Assembly: GCA_003254905.1 (NCBI GenBank)
Contig: QANU01086265.1
Coordinates: 812,151-876,150 of the forward strand
DNA: 64,000 nucleotides
Direction: 5' to 3'
Source: Nissolia schottii
Taxonomy: Eukaryota; Streptophyta; Magnoliopsida; Fabales; Fabaceae
In this document: piece after piece, positions 34,302 to 47,603 of the stretch
Numbering within the stretch: position 1 is the stretch's first letter
How the letters are laid out: each line of letters opens with the position of its first letter
Translations under genes and position numbers: made by a program
Notes under the pieces: model-generated
The model's input: the letters and a program-made list of their open reading frames with translations, nothing else
The model's database searches: none
What the model was told of the DNA's origin: nothing

Positions 34302-37300
34302 TTGCGTGCTACTCAATGATATCACGGATGGGGGAAGAGATCAATTTTGTGAGGTAGAGAAGAAGGTGTTGCCTGTTGGGGATGCAAGGTTTGGTCATCA
34401 ATAAACGTCAGAAGTCAGAACCCCCGTAGTTTGGGTATACATTTTGGATCTAATTAAACACATCTGATCATATGGGTCATTTGAGTATTGCAGTGGGGCA
34501 AGTAATTAAACTGATCTCATGGTTGTTGTGTGACATGTTATTGACTCATATGGGGTGATGGGTCATATCCACCGGACATACATAATAGAAACCAAATTAT
34601 TCACCCGACAATTTTTTTTGGATAGAAAGAAATTTATTATTTATTTTTTCATATTTACACACACTCGATGTAAAGTTAATAAACTCTATAAATAAAATAT
34701 ATATCTTAAATAAAAATAATTCGACTCACTTACAATGCGAGTAAGTTTAAATATAAAATCATAAACTTATTTTATATAAGAATTTCTGCCAGTGAGACCC
34801 CCAGATAATTAATCAGGGCATAAAGCCCCATAAAAAGATGTGATTTTTAACTAACATAGCTGTAGCTAGGGACACCCATTCATGGTCACGTCAATATTAT
34901 TTCAGTACCTTAGTGCTCTCCGATTTCCAGTCCCCACCAACTAATTTCTTTGGGCAACCAAAACCATGCAAAATTTTACAATGTAATTTATAGTTAAAAC
35001 AGTTTGTATATTTGTTTGAAAAGTGTTGATGATGGTTTATTTGCTTTTTGATTTTTAAACTGAAATTGAAGATAGCGGTTTCATCATCTCCGTGACATTC
35101 AATTTGCTTCTTGGGAACTCATTTGAATTCATTTAATAGAAGAGAGAATGTTGGCTCGCAACTCATTTATTATTGAATGAAATTCTAATAGACTCATATC
35201 TTATTAAGATCTCATTTAATAATAAATGAACTGGGAATCGACACGATATCCCATATCAAATGAGTCCAAATATAATTTATCCTTTCCCCGACCCCTTTTG
35301 ACCCTTTCTTTGATAGGTAGCAAAAATTTCAGAGTGGAAACAGTCCATAAGGCATGTATAGAATAACATGAAACAGAATATATAAACATCTGGGTCGTCA
35401 CGTCGTCAGTAATGGAAGTTCTAGCTATATTCAAGAGATACTAGTAACAACAAACACATGAAGACAAGAATATACGTCTGTATTCTATTTTGGTCAGCTG
35501 AATTTCCGGGCTAAGCCATGGTTAAGAGGTCACGTGGCTTAGTCTGCAACCTGGACGACGAGAAAAAATATTTATACTTGTTTTATATAAAATAATGTGC
35601 ATGATGACTCTCATCCTATCCACTATTATGTAAAGTTCTAATGAGTCTACATTCTATTAAAATTTAATTTAATACTAAATGAAATTTGAGTTAATATTCA
35701 ATACCAAATGGTTTCAAATAATATAATCTAGAACAATAGTATTATTGGATTTTTTTTTTAAAGAACAAAGGGCCTTGTTATGCGCTAGATATTGTTTGCA
35801 TCTCATCACCTACGGTCACTTGCCAAGATCATTACAAAGAGATCATAATATTGGTTGTGGTTGAACCTTGTGCTCTTTAACCTATTTTTTTTATTTATTT
35901 TATTGTATATTGTATAATTGAGCTTAAATATTAGGGTAACGTGTTAGTTTCTAGAAGTAGTATTAATGTTTTGTTTTGTATTTTCAACTCAACGACAAAA
36001 TGCTGAACAAGTCTTGTAAAATATACAAAATATTGTTTACCGAGATACATATATATAAATATAAAGTTTAACTTTGATGGCATAATATATTCAATTATAA
36101 TAAAGATGAATGAAAAATAACAAGACAATGTTCGCTTTTTCTTGTGTTAGGAGTTTTAAGATTTGGAGAGTGAGATCGAGAAATCATTTGCAAATAAAAG
36201 TAAGAATCGTGCCTCCAAAAAGAAGTGCGGTCCAGAAAATATAAGCCTTGCAAGCTAGCAAGTGATGTGAATATTAGATTAATTTCAATATATGGAGGTG
36301 ACCCTGTTAAACCATAAACGGATGTAACATTGAAGAAAATTCACCTTTCAAATGAAGTCATGCATACATACATGAATTATGCTAACTGTGTGCACCACAG
36401 ATATTGAATTAGTTAGGATTGTCAAGAGGGGATGACAACATTAAAAGAATAAAAAGAAAAAAGAGTGACCTTTTTTTATATTATTATTTTTGGGTGAAAT
36501 GATGCATTCTAAAATTGAAAGTGGAAAAAATAAAAAACCGGGAAGTGGAAAATGGGACCGTGGTTCATGGATTCATAGAGCACCGACTGAAAACATGGGG
36601 GTAATATTATGGGGGGGACAGGGAATAAATGTGGGATGTGGTGAAGGTTTGTTAATTTTTTTAAAAAAACTAAATTAGTATTTATTATTGATTGAGATAA
36701 TAGTTAATTATTATATGTACGAATTTTTTTTAAAAAAATAAATTAAAGAAACCAAAAGCGGTTATTTTTTTGAATTCTCTTTATATAATATATAATAGGG
36801 CTTTAGAATTAGACAATGGCAAATAACTGTTATGTGTATCTATCTGGACTAAACTAGAAACATGCAGGTAATGATAATTAGGTCTAGATGATAATTGCAT
36901 CCAACTTGCTTGGATTTATTTAGGACTCCAATGCTGATCCAAAACAGCATCTCAATGATTTATATAACCCATTGACAAGTAACTTTGTTGTTTGCTGAAA
37001 CCCCAAACTGAGATTTTGTATTTTGGCATCATTTCCATTTGTCATGGTGATATCACAAAATTCTCAAAAGTCTATGATCATTAATTGTCATTATTGAACA
37101 ACACTGATGGTTAGGAACTTTATAGGGCTTAGCCACGAATCATTGAAACCATGCACACTGCATGTGGAATCATACCCTTCGACTGCTTTTCACAATCTAG
37201 TTGAAGCTTCCATGTCTTTTATGTGTTCACTTTATATTTATGCCACTATATTTCGATATTAAACCTTAATCATCATTACTGCCAGTTTTTTCAAAAGTCA

Positions 37301-37327
37301 CGGTTAATTGTTTTCCATAACTAACAA

Positions 37328-37330
<3 letters not shown>
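34302..37330. other. Intergenic, no supported gene
   Basis: AT-rich. Words TCATTTAATAATAAATGAA and AATTTAATACTAAATGAAA around 35160-35700 recur as short dyads. No domain or splice-consistent frame was found. Confidence 0.4.

Positions 37331-37358
<28 letters not shown>
37330..37358. repeat. (TG)n microsatellite
   Basis: A TATATATG run leading into about 13 TG dinucleotides. Confidence 0.95.
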
Positions 37359-37761
37359 GATGGGATGTTCCTTTCCAATAAATTCCAAGTTAGATCAGTA
37401 ACAACGAAAGAGAGGAAAATTCCAAATGACCATCATCATTAGATTCCCGGCCACAGATTACTTGCATTGACGTCAATGAATATGAACAAGATCATATGCC
37501 ATGTATTAAGTTTAATTTGATCACGAATTCACATGACTTGCTATATATATATGTATATTCAGAAAAAACTATCAATAGTTTTTGTAAAGGAAAAAATAAG
37601 ATTGAAAGTTAGATGGAATAAAGTGATTTAGTTTGCTCACTTATAAGATCAATTTGTATGTGCATCATTTTGATAAATAAATAAAAGAAATCTAACTATC
37701 TAATTTTTTTACTTCCTGTAATTAAAAAAAATTACGGTAATGACATTTCCCATTGTGATTT

Positions 37762-38090
37762 GGTAGTTTTTCACTGTTCTAGGGGAAATACACTCTTCTA
37801 ATAAACTTTTTTATTTTTAATAATTTTTAGAATTAAATTCATTGAACATTGTCATGATTTAATATGATAAATTAATACTTTTAATTTAATATTTGTGGAG
37901 AAGTGCATCATAAGCTCAAATTGTGTGTAAATCTTTAAACTTCTTACAAATTGACTATTTCAATAATTTGATTAATAAAAAGTTTGTCAAGATCATGAAA
38001 TGAAAACAAAATTTGATGAATTTATTTTTAAAAATTATCGAAAAAAATAGTAGGGGATAATATTCACCCTACGGAGCATTCTCACATACC
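37762..38090. mobile_element. hAT-like MITE, copy 3
   Basis: Collinear with copies 1 and 2: AATAATTTTTAGAATTAAATTCATTGAA, TTTAATATTTGTGGAGAAGT, ATCTTTAAACTTCTTAC, AATAATTTGATTAATAAAAAGTTTG. Ends GGTAGTTTTTCACTG... and, inverted, GGTATGTGAGAATG.... The target duplication is decayed (TGTGATTT against ATGTGATA), so boundaries are good to about 5 bp. Confidence 0.75.
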
Positions 38091-38559
38091 GCATGTGATA
38101 AATTATTATCTCAGGTTTTACTTTATTTTTTTTAAAATACCTTTCTTATTCTTTAATCGAAATATAATTTAAACTAATTATTTACCATGAATGATAGATT
38201 TAATTTAAATTAGATTTAATTAATTTATTAATTTTAATTTATTTTAAACTAGTTTTTTTTTTTTCAAATATCTTTTATATACCACATTTTGTTTTGTGCA
38301 AATAATTCATGTGGAACAATTATTCAAATTTAAATATTTCGTTTGTCGAAATTTTCTTAATATAACAATTGTTCTAATTAATATAACGATGAATAGTTTA
38401 GAAAAAACAATGATTCAAAATTAATGAATAATAACAAAGAAGAACTAACATATATCATAATTTATGGCACAACAAAAGTAGAACATAGACCAGTTAGCTT
38501 CTTCTGTTTTCAACATATAGTCCGATCATCTACAAGAATAATAAGAGAAATAAAACTAC

Positions 38560-38657
38560 GTCTCATTAATTGTACCATCTCTCATTCAATATTAATTTTT
38601 TGTTATTTGTCTCATTAATTGTACCATCTCTCATTCAATATTAATTTTTTGTTATTC
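38560..38657. repeat. 49-bp tandem duplication
   Basis: GTCTCATTAATTGTACCATC...TTTTGTTATT occurs twice head to tail (38560-38608, 38609-38657), differing at most at the last base. Confidence 0.95.
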
Positions 38658-39335
38658 TTTTATTCCTACTGATACATAGTCATTTGATTAATTTTTTAAA
38701 ATTAAGTTTGCTATTTGATTATTGATCGAGTAAACTGGCACTTAATTTGTTTCTTCTGTCTCTTGGTCAGATTGGGTCAAGATTCCTTGCAGCTTGAGCT
38801 CTATAAAATATGAAAGTTTCCCGGACAAATACGCATTAACCTAACCAACATTTATTCATGAACTTTCTTGATTGGATTGGCATTTGTTTAAGGAAATACT
38901 CTAGGTACCAGATTGATGGGGAATGTCGTTTCCATAGTTTGTCTGGAATCAAGATATAATGTTGTTCTCATTCTACTCCAGCAAAGGGGTTTTGTTAATT
39001 TATTCTAGAAAAATGTGAGGGAATATATTCCCATAGCTCATTATAATATTCTGTCCAAGAAGGTTTTTTATTTTTCATTTTTTTGGGTCGACATAAAAAT
39101 TGTCCTTTTTTTTCATACTGGGCCGTTTCCAACCCAAGACTTTCAAACTGTGATTGAGTTGCATGAACCTTATAACCTGGGCCTGAAAACCAGGGTAATA
39201 TTTGGGAAACTGAGTTCAATGAGTGAAGCCTAAATTGAAGGTTGAAACTTGAATCCTCTACGGCCTACGATGCTATTGCTGGGGCATTGTTTCCCGTAAG
39301 AAGAAAAGCCCAATTCATGTGTCATGGAGATACTA

Positions 39336-39341
39336 TATATA

Positions 39342-39374
<33 letters not shown>
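39336..39374. repeat. (TA)n microsatellite
   Basis: TA dinucleotide run with one TC interruption near its start. Confidence 0.9.
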
Positions 39375-39377
<3 letters not shown>

Positions 39378-39850
39378 CAATTTGACTAATAATGTCGTAT
39401 AATGGGCTTAATGCTGTCCTTATTTTTCTTTTCTATTCTAGTGTATACTAAAATCTTATCCTTATTTTTCTAAGTATTACGCTTGATACAAACTCTATAC
39501 ATATTGCGTTGTGTTATCATAATTAATTACATACATTGTTGTTTATGACAAGATTTCAGTATTCATTTCGTAGTTTTAAGTATAAAATACAATTGTACTT
39601 TTTGTTACTACCTTGAATCAAACGGGAAATGAATTATTATTTGCATCCCATAGCAGAATATGGAGTTGATAGATTGCCATCGTGTTTAATCATCCTTACC
39701 ACATGCACTAGAGAAGGAAAAAAGAGGAACATATCAATCAAAACATACACCAAAAGAAACAGAACAGTAGCAAACACAGGTTTCATTCATAATTTCATTT
39801 AGGACATTCGACAAACAGGTAGCGTGCAGGGCTAAACGGCGAGAAATGGA

Positions 39851-40090
39851 TCACTGCTCATCGTGTGGAATGGTAGGGTCAGCCTGTTGGGGAGGAAGTG
39901 CATCCACTATCACCACCTGAGGAGGGGAACCAGCGGGAGTGGCTGCTTTGTGTTGGTGCTCTTGTTCGGCGTTGATGGTTGTTTCGATGTCCCTCAGCCT
40001 TGTTCTCACCACATTGGTGATTAGTATGGCAGCGGTCCCAAAGGTCCAAAGCCACAGGATCTTCACGCCAGGGCTCTTCTCTTTCCTCAT
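39851..40090 (-). CDS. Small single-pass membrane protein, unknown function
   Basis: A single-exon frame of 79 aa. Residues about 9-28 (VKILWLWTFGTAAILITNVV) form one hydrophobic membrane segment. A basic stretch (RTRLRDIETTINAEQEHQHK) and a Pro/Gln-rich tail ending IPHDEQ follow. The base composition (G+C-rich in a very AT-rich neighbourhood) and the sharp AT-rich flanks support a real gene. It resembles short uncharacterised plant proteins of the KILWLWTxGTAAxLVTxVVRTR type, from memory. The Met at 40090 is preceded in frame by more open sequence, so an upstream start is possible. A TATA-type run lies near 40290-40312. No function is assigned. Confidence 0.65.
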   Translation of the reverse strand: MRKEKSPGVKILWLWTFGTAAILITNVVRTRLRDIETTINAEQEHQHKAATPAGSPPQVVIVDALPPQQADPTIPHDEQ

Positions 40091-40876
40091 CCTGAATTTC
40101 AGTTTCTGAGTACTGACAACAAACCACTTTGGGGGCGGCGGTGATGCTGATGCGGATTGTGATAAAACCGACGTCTCAAGTGCTTCTTATACGTGAGAAA
40201 TTATTTTAATTTTAAATATTTGGAAAATATAAGTAATATTTAAAATTCATAGTTAATAATATTTATGAATACACGTTAGAAGTATTATTTCTTTTTATAT
40301 ATATATATATATAAAATAGTTGAGCTTAAACTTTATTATGTTCGAGTAGTTGACTTGGTTAATATATATATATATATGGGATAAATTTTATAAATATATT
40401 TGTTGAATGCAATTTAATAATTTATATGCATTTATAAATATAATTATAAAATCTTGAGTAACATACATAGAACAATATTATACAACAAAGCATATATATA
40501 TTGGTGGTAAAGAGATAATTTCCCTTCCTCAAAGTCTCATGTTAACATCAGTTCACTTCCATCCCTTATAGGTAACTGAATAGAATTGTTTGCGCTTTCT
40601 AATTTGGAAAATTATTTTTTTAAATAAAAAACAAAGACTTAAAATTTGAATGTGAGTGTCACTGTCCCCTTCCCTTTGTTCATGGAATAATGATTTAAAA
40701 AAAAAAAAAGCTTAAAATTTGGCTAGTCCGTTGAATACAAAGTTACAAAAACAAAATCCCTTCAAATTATAGCATCTCGTACGCTTAGAATAGCATGTGT
40801 ATTTAAAAGTGGACTCCTATAAATTTAGGAGGTAGTATATTCTGGGTTTGCACTTTAAAATGGCTTTGAAAAATTG

Positions 40877-42161
40877 ATACGAATTTTTATGGTAAATATA
40901 CCGCATTATACAAGTAATAAGTAGTGAGAAAAGTTGTCGTACTCACGAGAAAAAATCAATTGTGCAGTTTAATCAATAACCAAAAGAATTGAAAGGAAAT
41001 ACAGTTGTTGTTTAAAATATGAAAGATATAAAAAAAATAAATAAACAAAGAACAGTTCAAAGGACAAAGGAAAAACAAAAAGAGAATTGACATTTAATTC
41101 ATTGATAAGAACACTTAGGGCATCAGATTCAACTCATCACACTTCTGCCAATTTGATTTCAATTATCCAATTTATGGTTTATTCTATTGCTGGTTGGAAT
41201 TCTTCTTCTAATTACTAGTCTCTCTCAAGAATAAATAAATATATTCTCATAAGTTGAATGTCTAATCTCTTAATGCAAACTAACCCATTCGAATCCCAAA
41301 TTAATCCACGAATTCCTAAATAAAATCGTATAGGTCGCATTGACTCGTCTCTGACTTTCGCTCAACCTATGACTATTGTAGCATATGTACTCTTATGCTC
41401 TCCCTCTCGAATTGCATACAATATAAAAGATCAATTGATTGGGGTGATCGAATGATCAAAGCATTACGTACGACATAAAATAATACAAAGAATCAACCAT
41501 ACACCGAATAATCTCGATTAATTAAATTGACATGATTATAGTGGGTTACCTTAGAGCCCTAAGTTAAAGGCAATTAGTTCATGTTCATCATGAAAGTAAC
41601 CATAGATAAAGAAAAGATGAAGGGAAAGAAAGAATACATAAAAAATTTACAGCAAAAAATATTGAGGAATATGATTTCTCCGCTCTCTCTTCGAATTTCT
41701 AGTCTTCAACTTCGTGTCGTTCTCTCCTATGGTTCATTTCTTCTTAGGAATGATGATGCTCTAATTGGGGGCTGAATACCTTTTTTAAAACGCATCTCCG
41801 TTTCTTTTTTCGCTGAAGTGTGATGAACCACCCATCGAGTGGTGGTAGGCATTACTCGAGCGTTACATGGGGGATATCAATTGGCTCCTTCTGTGACGTA
41901 ATTGCTCAAGCGATGGTAGGCACCGCTTGAGCAGTTTTGGACCTGGAATGGCTTCAACTCTTTACTTAGTTCCCTGATGGCCTCCGAACTTGAAACGCAA
42001 TAAACAAACATCCTACAACTATCCTAAAAATGCATGATAGATGCCTAAAGGTTAGTGAAAAATATAACAAAACATGCTAAAAATTCTAAAGATGCAAGTG
42101 TTAATCCTAACTTTTTCATGCATAAACAAAGCATAAGGTAACTCTCATTGGAGAGTTATCA
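40877..42161 (-). repeat. Ty3/gypsy-type LTR (about 1.3 kb)
   Basis: On the minus strand it begins TGATAACTCTCCAATGAGAG right after a polypurine-like tract AAGTTGGGGGATTG, and ends CATAAAAATTCGTATCA, giving TGATA...TATCA termini. No coding sequence. This is the 3' LTR of a minus-strand element whose internal region would lie to the right. A related segment may exist at 61670-62777, which also runs TGATA...TATCA and shares AGCGCTTGAG-type words. Confidence 0.55.
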
Positions 42162-43540
42162 CAATCCCCCAACTTGAGAGATTTTTGCTTATTTCTAAGC
42201 AAAGAAAAGAAAAGCAAATCACAACATGGACTAACTAAACCAATGCATTAACTAAACAATTGTGTGGAAATTTCTCATTATAGTCTTCTCTCAAAGCTAA
42301 TTGAACAATCCCTGCAATCCAACTCAAACTCATGACTCCCTCATTGTGCAAGATAAACTATCATAAAAATAAATCACGTGTGTGTGATAGACAGCAACAC
42401 AAGATTAAACCACATATGCAATGCTTAACATGAGACAAAGCTAATCACGAGTTCACAATTCACCTAGTCTATTTCCATGTGAGCTACAACTAAACTAAGA
42501 TCATGTATTTTTTTTACATGTGATTTTTTTTACTTGCACTCTCTTGTATTAAATGTCAATTTTTGCTTGTAAGTTCATAACTAACTCAATATATCTAAAT
42601 AAAATTTATATCAAATACATTGAATAAAAAATAAACCTAAAAATAAAAGAGTAGACGCTTATTATATAAAAAAGGAGAGAGTACTAATTTATTTTTCCAA
42701 CTCTCTGCATGATTTATTGCCTAAGAGAAAATTATTGGATAATTATGTGTGATATACTATCTTGGAGTGGATCCTTGACTCATACCTAATTTTAATTCTT
42801 GTTTAGCTAAGCAACCAAGGTTGTTTAGTGAGGTAATTATGTGACAAGAAGGGCTCATCTGTGCGCTTCAAGGAAAGGGGATATACATGGATAATAACAT
42901 TGTCTAAAGATTCTTTGAACAATGCATAAGGAAGATTAGGGGAATTAGTTAAGGGTATGAACCAAAGGATTTGGAGATTGACTTATATCTCTTAGACCAA
43001 CTAAAAGACTCATATATCAAAGACCCAGTAATGTAATCCCTCTTCTTGAGATGGTGTACACCAGCAACAAAGACACCCTTCATGCACCCAATACAGCCTT
43101 TCCATGTTACGACTATGTTACTCCTTGATTTGGGTGATTTTTAGTGACCAAACCAATATAGGTTGCCCCAGTAGTATAACCAAAAGACACCTAACCAAGC
43201 TGTTTGATGACAAAACAAAGAAAACAAAGTTTGTTTCTCTATTGATATGATGAAAGTCTAGGAAGGAATGAGGGATGATATAGTGAGATGAAATAGAGAA
43301 AGAGTTACTCCATCTCTCCTTTTGCCATAAAAACCACAACATTCAAATCATCCCATTCCTCTACTACACCTAACACTCCTTTTTTCTTTAAGAACCAAGA
43401 ACTACAACACACCCAAAACCCTAACAATTTACCTAAAACCTAAGAGAAGACCGTACGTCTGTACTTCATCTTCTCCATTGTAAACCCCAAATACAACCCT
43501 TACTAGAACCTGAGCATCCTTTTTGAAGTACAGGAGCCCA
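42162..43540. other. Non-coding, possibly internal part of the gypsy-type element
   Basis: No gag or pol words were found on either strand. A 74-codon minus-strand stretch at 43118-43342 has no domain. If it is part of the element to the left, that element is non-autonomous. Confidence 0.35.
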
Positions 43541-44242
43541 ATCCAAAAAATTTATTTCAATAATCATTTATTTTAATTATATATATATAATCAATTATAT
43601 GATAATTAATTTATAGTTGAATATTTGAGTTGTTGAAAAGTGATTTTAAAATAATTTATTTTGTTTGAGTTTATTTATATTATATAATTATATAATATTT
43701 AATTATCAGGGTTAATTTAATCACAAAAATATCTAAAAACATTTTTTTAATCACAAAAAAGACTTTTTTTTAGAATGTAAAAAAAAAAAACAATCAAAAA
43801 CAGCTTAAATTTTATATATAAAAGCTGTTCGGAGTGGTTATCGAACACACACTAGATCTTGGCATAAATTCTGCTGAATGTGTTCTTAAAAAATTTCGCT
43901 ATAAATTTTGTACCATATAATTCTTTCTAAATTCTGTTTGTCTGTCAAGCATAGATGCTCCCCACATGATATCATCCATATGGTGCCACGTATCACGAGT
44001 TCACGACCACAGTGGCTTAAGATGCTGACACGTAGGCATTGCTTGCGCCTTTGCTCCTCCAATCCGAGATGAATTTCAAACAATCTACGGCACCGTTAAA
44101 GGACAAATTAAAGGTTAGAATCGAAGTTGTGAAAGGTAGAATAAAACTCACACGCTAAGCATCAAATCCATTCTGTGTTGTTGGTATATATTTCAAGCAG
44201 GACCAATACACTAATTTGCGCTTTGTTTATTGTTTAGCATAA
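43541..44242 (+). promoter_or_regulatory. Upstream region of the CYSTM gene
   Basis: TATATATTT at about 44185 lies some 58 bp upstream of the start codon. ACGT-core words GCCACGTATC (about 43985) and GACACGTAGG (about 44027) resemble ABRE/G-box-like sites. Such sites would fit the stress induction known for many CYSTM genes; this is inference. Confidence 0.4.
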
Positions 44243-45526
44243 ATGAGTGATCCCAAGTATGCTTATCCCTACCCTCCTCAAGGTACTTTTCTTTTTCCCT
44301 TATCAAAGTGCTCATATTCCTTCTTTTTGATTTCTAGCTACATCTCTCCATGTTGATCATCAAATATTAATTTCAGCCGTTGTGTTGATTTTCATTTACA
44401 AACTACGTATTGGGTTTTCTTATAACAACTTCTAATACGCTGGAAGTTTCATCCTCTAGGACGAGTTTGTCTTATCTTATATTCCCCACCTTTGTGCTAG
44501 AAAAATCAGCTAATTTCGTTTTTTGGTTCAGTACTTGTGAAAAAAAGACTAGACAATCCGAATTTATATTACAATTTTATTTTATAATTATGATTATGTG
44601 ACATGCTTCTAATTGATCTTTCAAATAAGCAAGTGTTAAATTAAGTTTGTAGTTGTTTAGCATTACTCATGTTTATCTATACATGCTTTGCCTGTCTGTG
44701 CACCTTTTTTTTTTTTATATTTTTTTCAAGTAAAGGTTGAATTTGACAACCAGCAAACTATTGATGATGGGTAAATTTACTCTTTAACACCTAAAGAAAA
44801 TGTCAAAATCAGTTTCGTCATTTTTCAAATGGTGGTCAAATTAATTCTTTTGTTTTTAGTCACATTTTACGAATAAGGTTAAATGCAGGTGAAAATGATA
44901 ATAATGTCTTTAATGTTGTTAATTAATCTTTTCAAAATGTAATTATGAAGTATCACTAAATACAAAATACTAGTTTGACACATTTTTAAAAATGATGATT
45001 AACTTAAACTTCTTTTTATTTTGTCAAATTGATTCATCAATTATTTGTCAAGGAGTAAATTAGAACTTTACTTTTATTTTTCATAGAATAATTTTCTTTG
45101 TGGGGAAATATTTTTTGGTCAGGGTATTATCAAGGTCCTCCTGTGATGGCACCGCCACAGTATGCTGCTCCACCACCAAGAAGAAAACCCGGTTTCCTTG
45201 AGGGATGGTAATTACTTTCTCAACTTTCCATTGATATAGAGGGAAATTCTTATGTTTAATATTAATTAATTAATTAGCCATCTATATTTGTGTTTTTTAT
45301 GATTCAAATAATAATTTATTGAATCTAGTTTCTTCTTCTTTCTTTTTTTACGAGTATTAAATCTCGTTTCTTGATCAAATATCATTTACGACTTGTATTA
45401 ATTTTGTATATATATATAATTAACACGGTTCAACTGATCTCTTCTTCTCGCAGTCTTGCAGCTCTGTGTTGTTGTTGCCTCGTGGACGAGTGCTGCTGTG
45501 ACCCCTCCATTTTATGTTTCACCTGA
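44243..45526 (+). CDS. CYSTM-family cysteine-rich transmembrane peptide (3 exons)
   Basis: Exons 44243-44282, 45123-45207 and 45454-45526 join in frame through GT-AG introns to 65 aa. The N-terminal part is Pro/Tyr/Gln-rich (SDPKYAYPYPPQGYYQGPP). Then come a basic PPPRRKPGFLEG linker and a C-terminal CLAALCCCCLVDECCCDPSI segment ending LCFT. A short Pro/Gln-rich head with a C-terminal cysteine-rich membrane helix is the definition of the CYSTM family, whose members are tail-anchored at the plasma membrane. They are linked to stress responses and, for the WIH proteins, megaspore formation. The exon pattern follows the family. Which member this is cannot be said. Confidence 0.93.
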
Positions 45527-47135
45527 AAGTATATATCTTTTTTTCTGAAGAAAAAAAAAGGAGAAAAATAAAACACATAATGTAATGCTTCTAAGAGGTT
45601 CTTCGCCTAGCATATGGGTGGTTTGGACAGTTTTAATTTATCTGGAGATTTTTTTTGTCTATGCTTTATATAATTATATTAGCCGAGGTGGTCCTAATTG
45701 ATCTTACTATTCTGTTGTGGCTGCTATGTTGTTGTGATTTGATTTGGAATGTGCAAGACAAACCATATCCATGAATAAGGCGTAAAGCTTTTTGTGAGAG
45801 AGAGAGTTCATCATCTCACGAAACATAAGTTATCTTTTTGTGTTTGACAAATAAAAATTTTGGAGAGCTTTTGCTCTTAACTTGTGAGAGTTATAAGTGC
45901 TTTTTGGATATGTCAAAAATAACTTTTCAGAGCTGACTTGGTTATCTAAAATGTAAAAAGACTAAATAACTTTAAATTTAAATAGAAATTTAATTTTATT
46001 CATTTATCTATTAAAATGTTAATTCTCCTAGTTCTATTTATTATTTATGTCTATTCTAGTCCTTTTATAATTTAGGAGTAATCTTATAGTATATTTATCA
46101 AACATTATTGTGTGATAAATCATCAACTGCTTAATAATTTTTCATTTGGTTCTTGAAAACAAATTTCTCAAGAGAAAAAGAAGAGAAGAAAAGGGCATTT
46201 GCTTTTTATATTTATTGCTGCAAGGATACTTTAGAATAAATTCTTTATGCATACTAACTTTTTATTCAATTTTAACTGCAAGGGTACTTTAGAACAAAAT
46301 CTTTATGTATAATAACTTTTTATTCAATTTTAATGTTTTTCATGAAAAAAAAAGTTCTCTATAAATTTATTTTATAGAGCGTACGTTTTGATTTGATTTT
46401 AATTATGTTAAGTGATCTTATGAATAATTAACTTTATTTTTTAAATACTTTATTGTTGAAGGGTACAATAGTCAAAATGAAAATTTCAAGTCTTTAGTTT
46501 ATTGAATTATTTCAAACACAAGAATTGAATTGAATTCACACTTGAATTCAATTTTTGATGAAATTGAATTCAATTTTATACTACTAAAGTATTTCAAATA
46601 GGCTGTAAGTGAACGAGTGAGGTTATTTCAACATAATTTGATCTTCGCTCGCATACATACATATACACCTTTTTTTTTTTTAGAAAAGTCGTGATATATG
46701 GTAGTTTGTTTGAGAAAATCGGAATCTGTGCCGCCAAAATGCTCCCCCATAATAAGATGGTGGTAGAGAAGGATGGAGCATGCATGTTCACCCGCCAGGT
46801 TAGTACGGATTTGAGGTTGTTTAAATCCGACCTTATATTTTAAATAGGTTAAATTTTATGTCTAAATTTGGTCTTATGCTCAAGTAAGCCGGGCCATGTT
46901 TGAGGGGCCAAGATTAAACTAGGCTTTACCCATGTTGTCCTGTTAATGATCTTTTAGAAGTGTCACTGTTTTTTTTGGCATAATTAAAAGTTTTTTCACC
47001 CGCCACTGTTTTTTTAGGTATGATGAATGATTTTTAAGACAAAAATTTATCTCAAATTCTAAAATTTCAATTAAACACTAATTTCCTTAAAAAGAATACA
47101 TATATAATATACATACAAGTTAATAACACAATATC
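45527..47135. other. Intergenic, 3' of CYSTM gene
   Basis: 45840-46150 is a diverged copy of the repeat at 18110-18440. 46200-46340 contains a near-duplicate CTGCAAGG(A/G)TACTTTAGAA...TTTTTATTCAATTTTAA about 60 bp apart. From 46790 a CGGGCC/GGCCC-containing repeat begins that seems to resume, inverted, at 47640-47770, with the SINE nested inside. Confidence 0.4.
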
Positions 47136-47151
47136 ATAAAATTCAAGGAAT

Positions 47152-47348
47152 AACCAACGGAGGTTGGTCTAAGTGGTAAGCAGCTTGGTATCGCTTAAGC
47201 AAGGTCCTGAGTTCGAGACCTTGTGAACGCAGTTGTCCCCGCTAGGAGACTCACCCGCCATAGCCAGGTGCGCGACCCGGGTCGACCCGGATTAGTCAAG
47301 GCAAAGCCTTGGATACCGGGCAGGCAACCTAAAAAAAAAAAAATATAA
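47152..47348 (+). mobile_element. tRNA-derived SINE, copy 2
   Basis: Perfect 16-bp target duplication ATAAAATTCAAGGAAT at 47136-47151 and 47349-47364. A box TGGTCTAAGTGG (47165-47176) and B box GAGTTCGAGACC (47209-47220) lie about 33 bp apart, as in tRNA-derived RNA polymerase III promoters. The body ends GGCAGGCAACCT followed by an A-run. Confidence 0.95.
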
Positions 47349-47562
47349 ATAAAATTCAAGGAATCAAAGCAATTAAAGGGGTGAGAATGAGAATGATAAA
47401 TAGGGTTTTGTCTTTGACAATATACTATTAGGTTTCTCAATAAGTGGGAGTATGTTTTTATTAGTGAACCATTAAGTAAGTAATAGAAAAGTGAATAAAA
47501 AATAAGAATAACAAAAATATGGTGTAGTGTATAATATACATATAAATTTAATTTAATAAAGA

Positions 47563-47564
<2 letters not shown>

Positions 47565-47600
<36 letters not shown>
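47565..47600. repeat. (TA)n microsatellite
   Basis: TA dinucleotide run of about 35 bp. Confidence 0.95.

Positions 47601-47603
<3 letters not shown>

Larger units (their letters stand above)
38091..39800. other. Intergenic, no supported gene
   Basis: Contains the 49-bp tandem duplication (38560-38657) and a TA microsatellite (39336-39374). The paired open frames at 38995-39233 mirror each other and show no domain. Confidence 0.4.
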
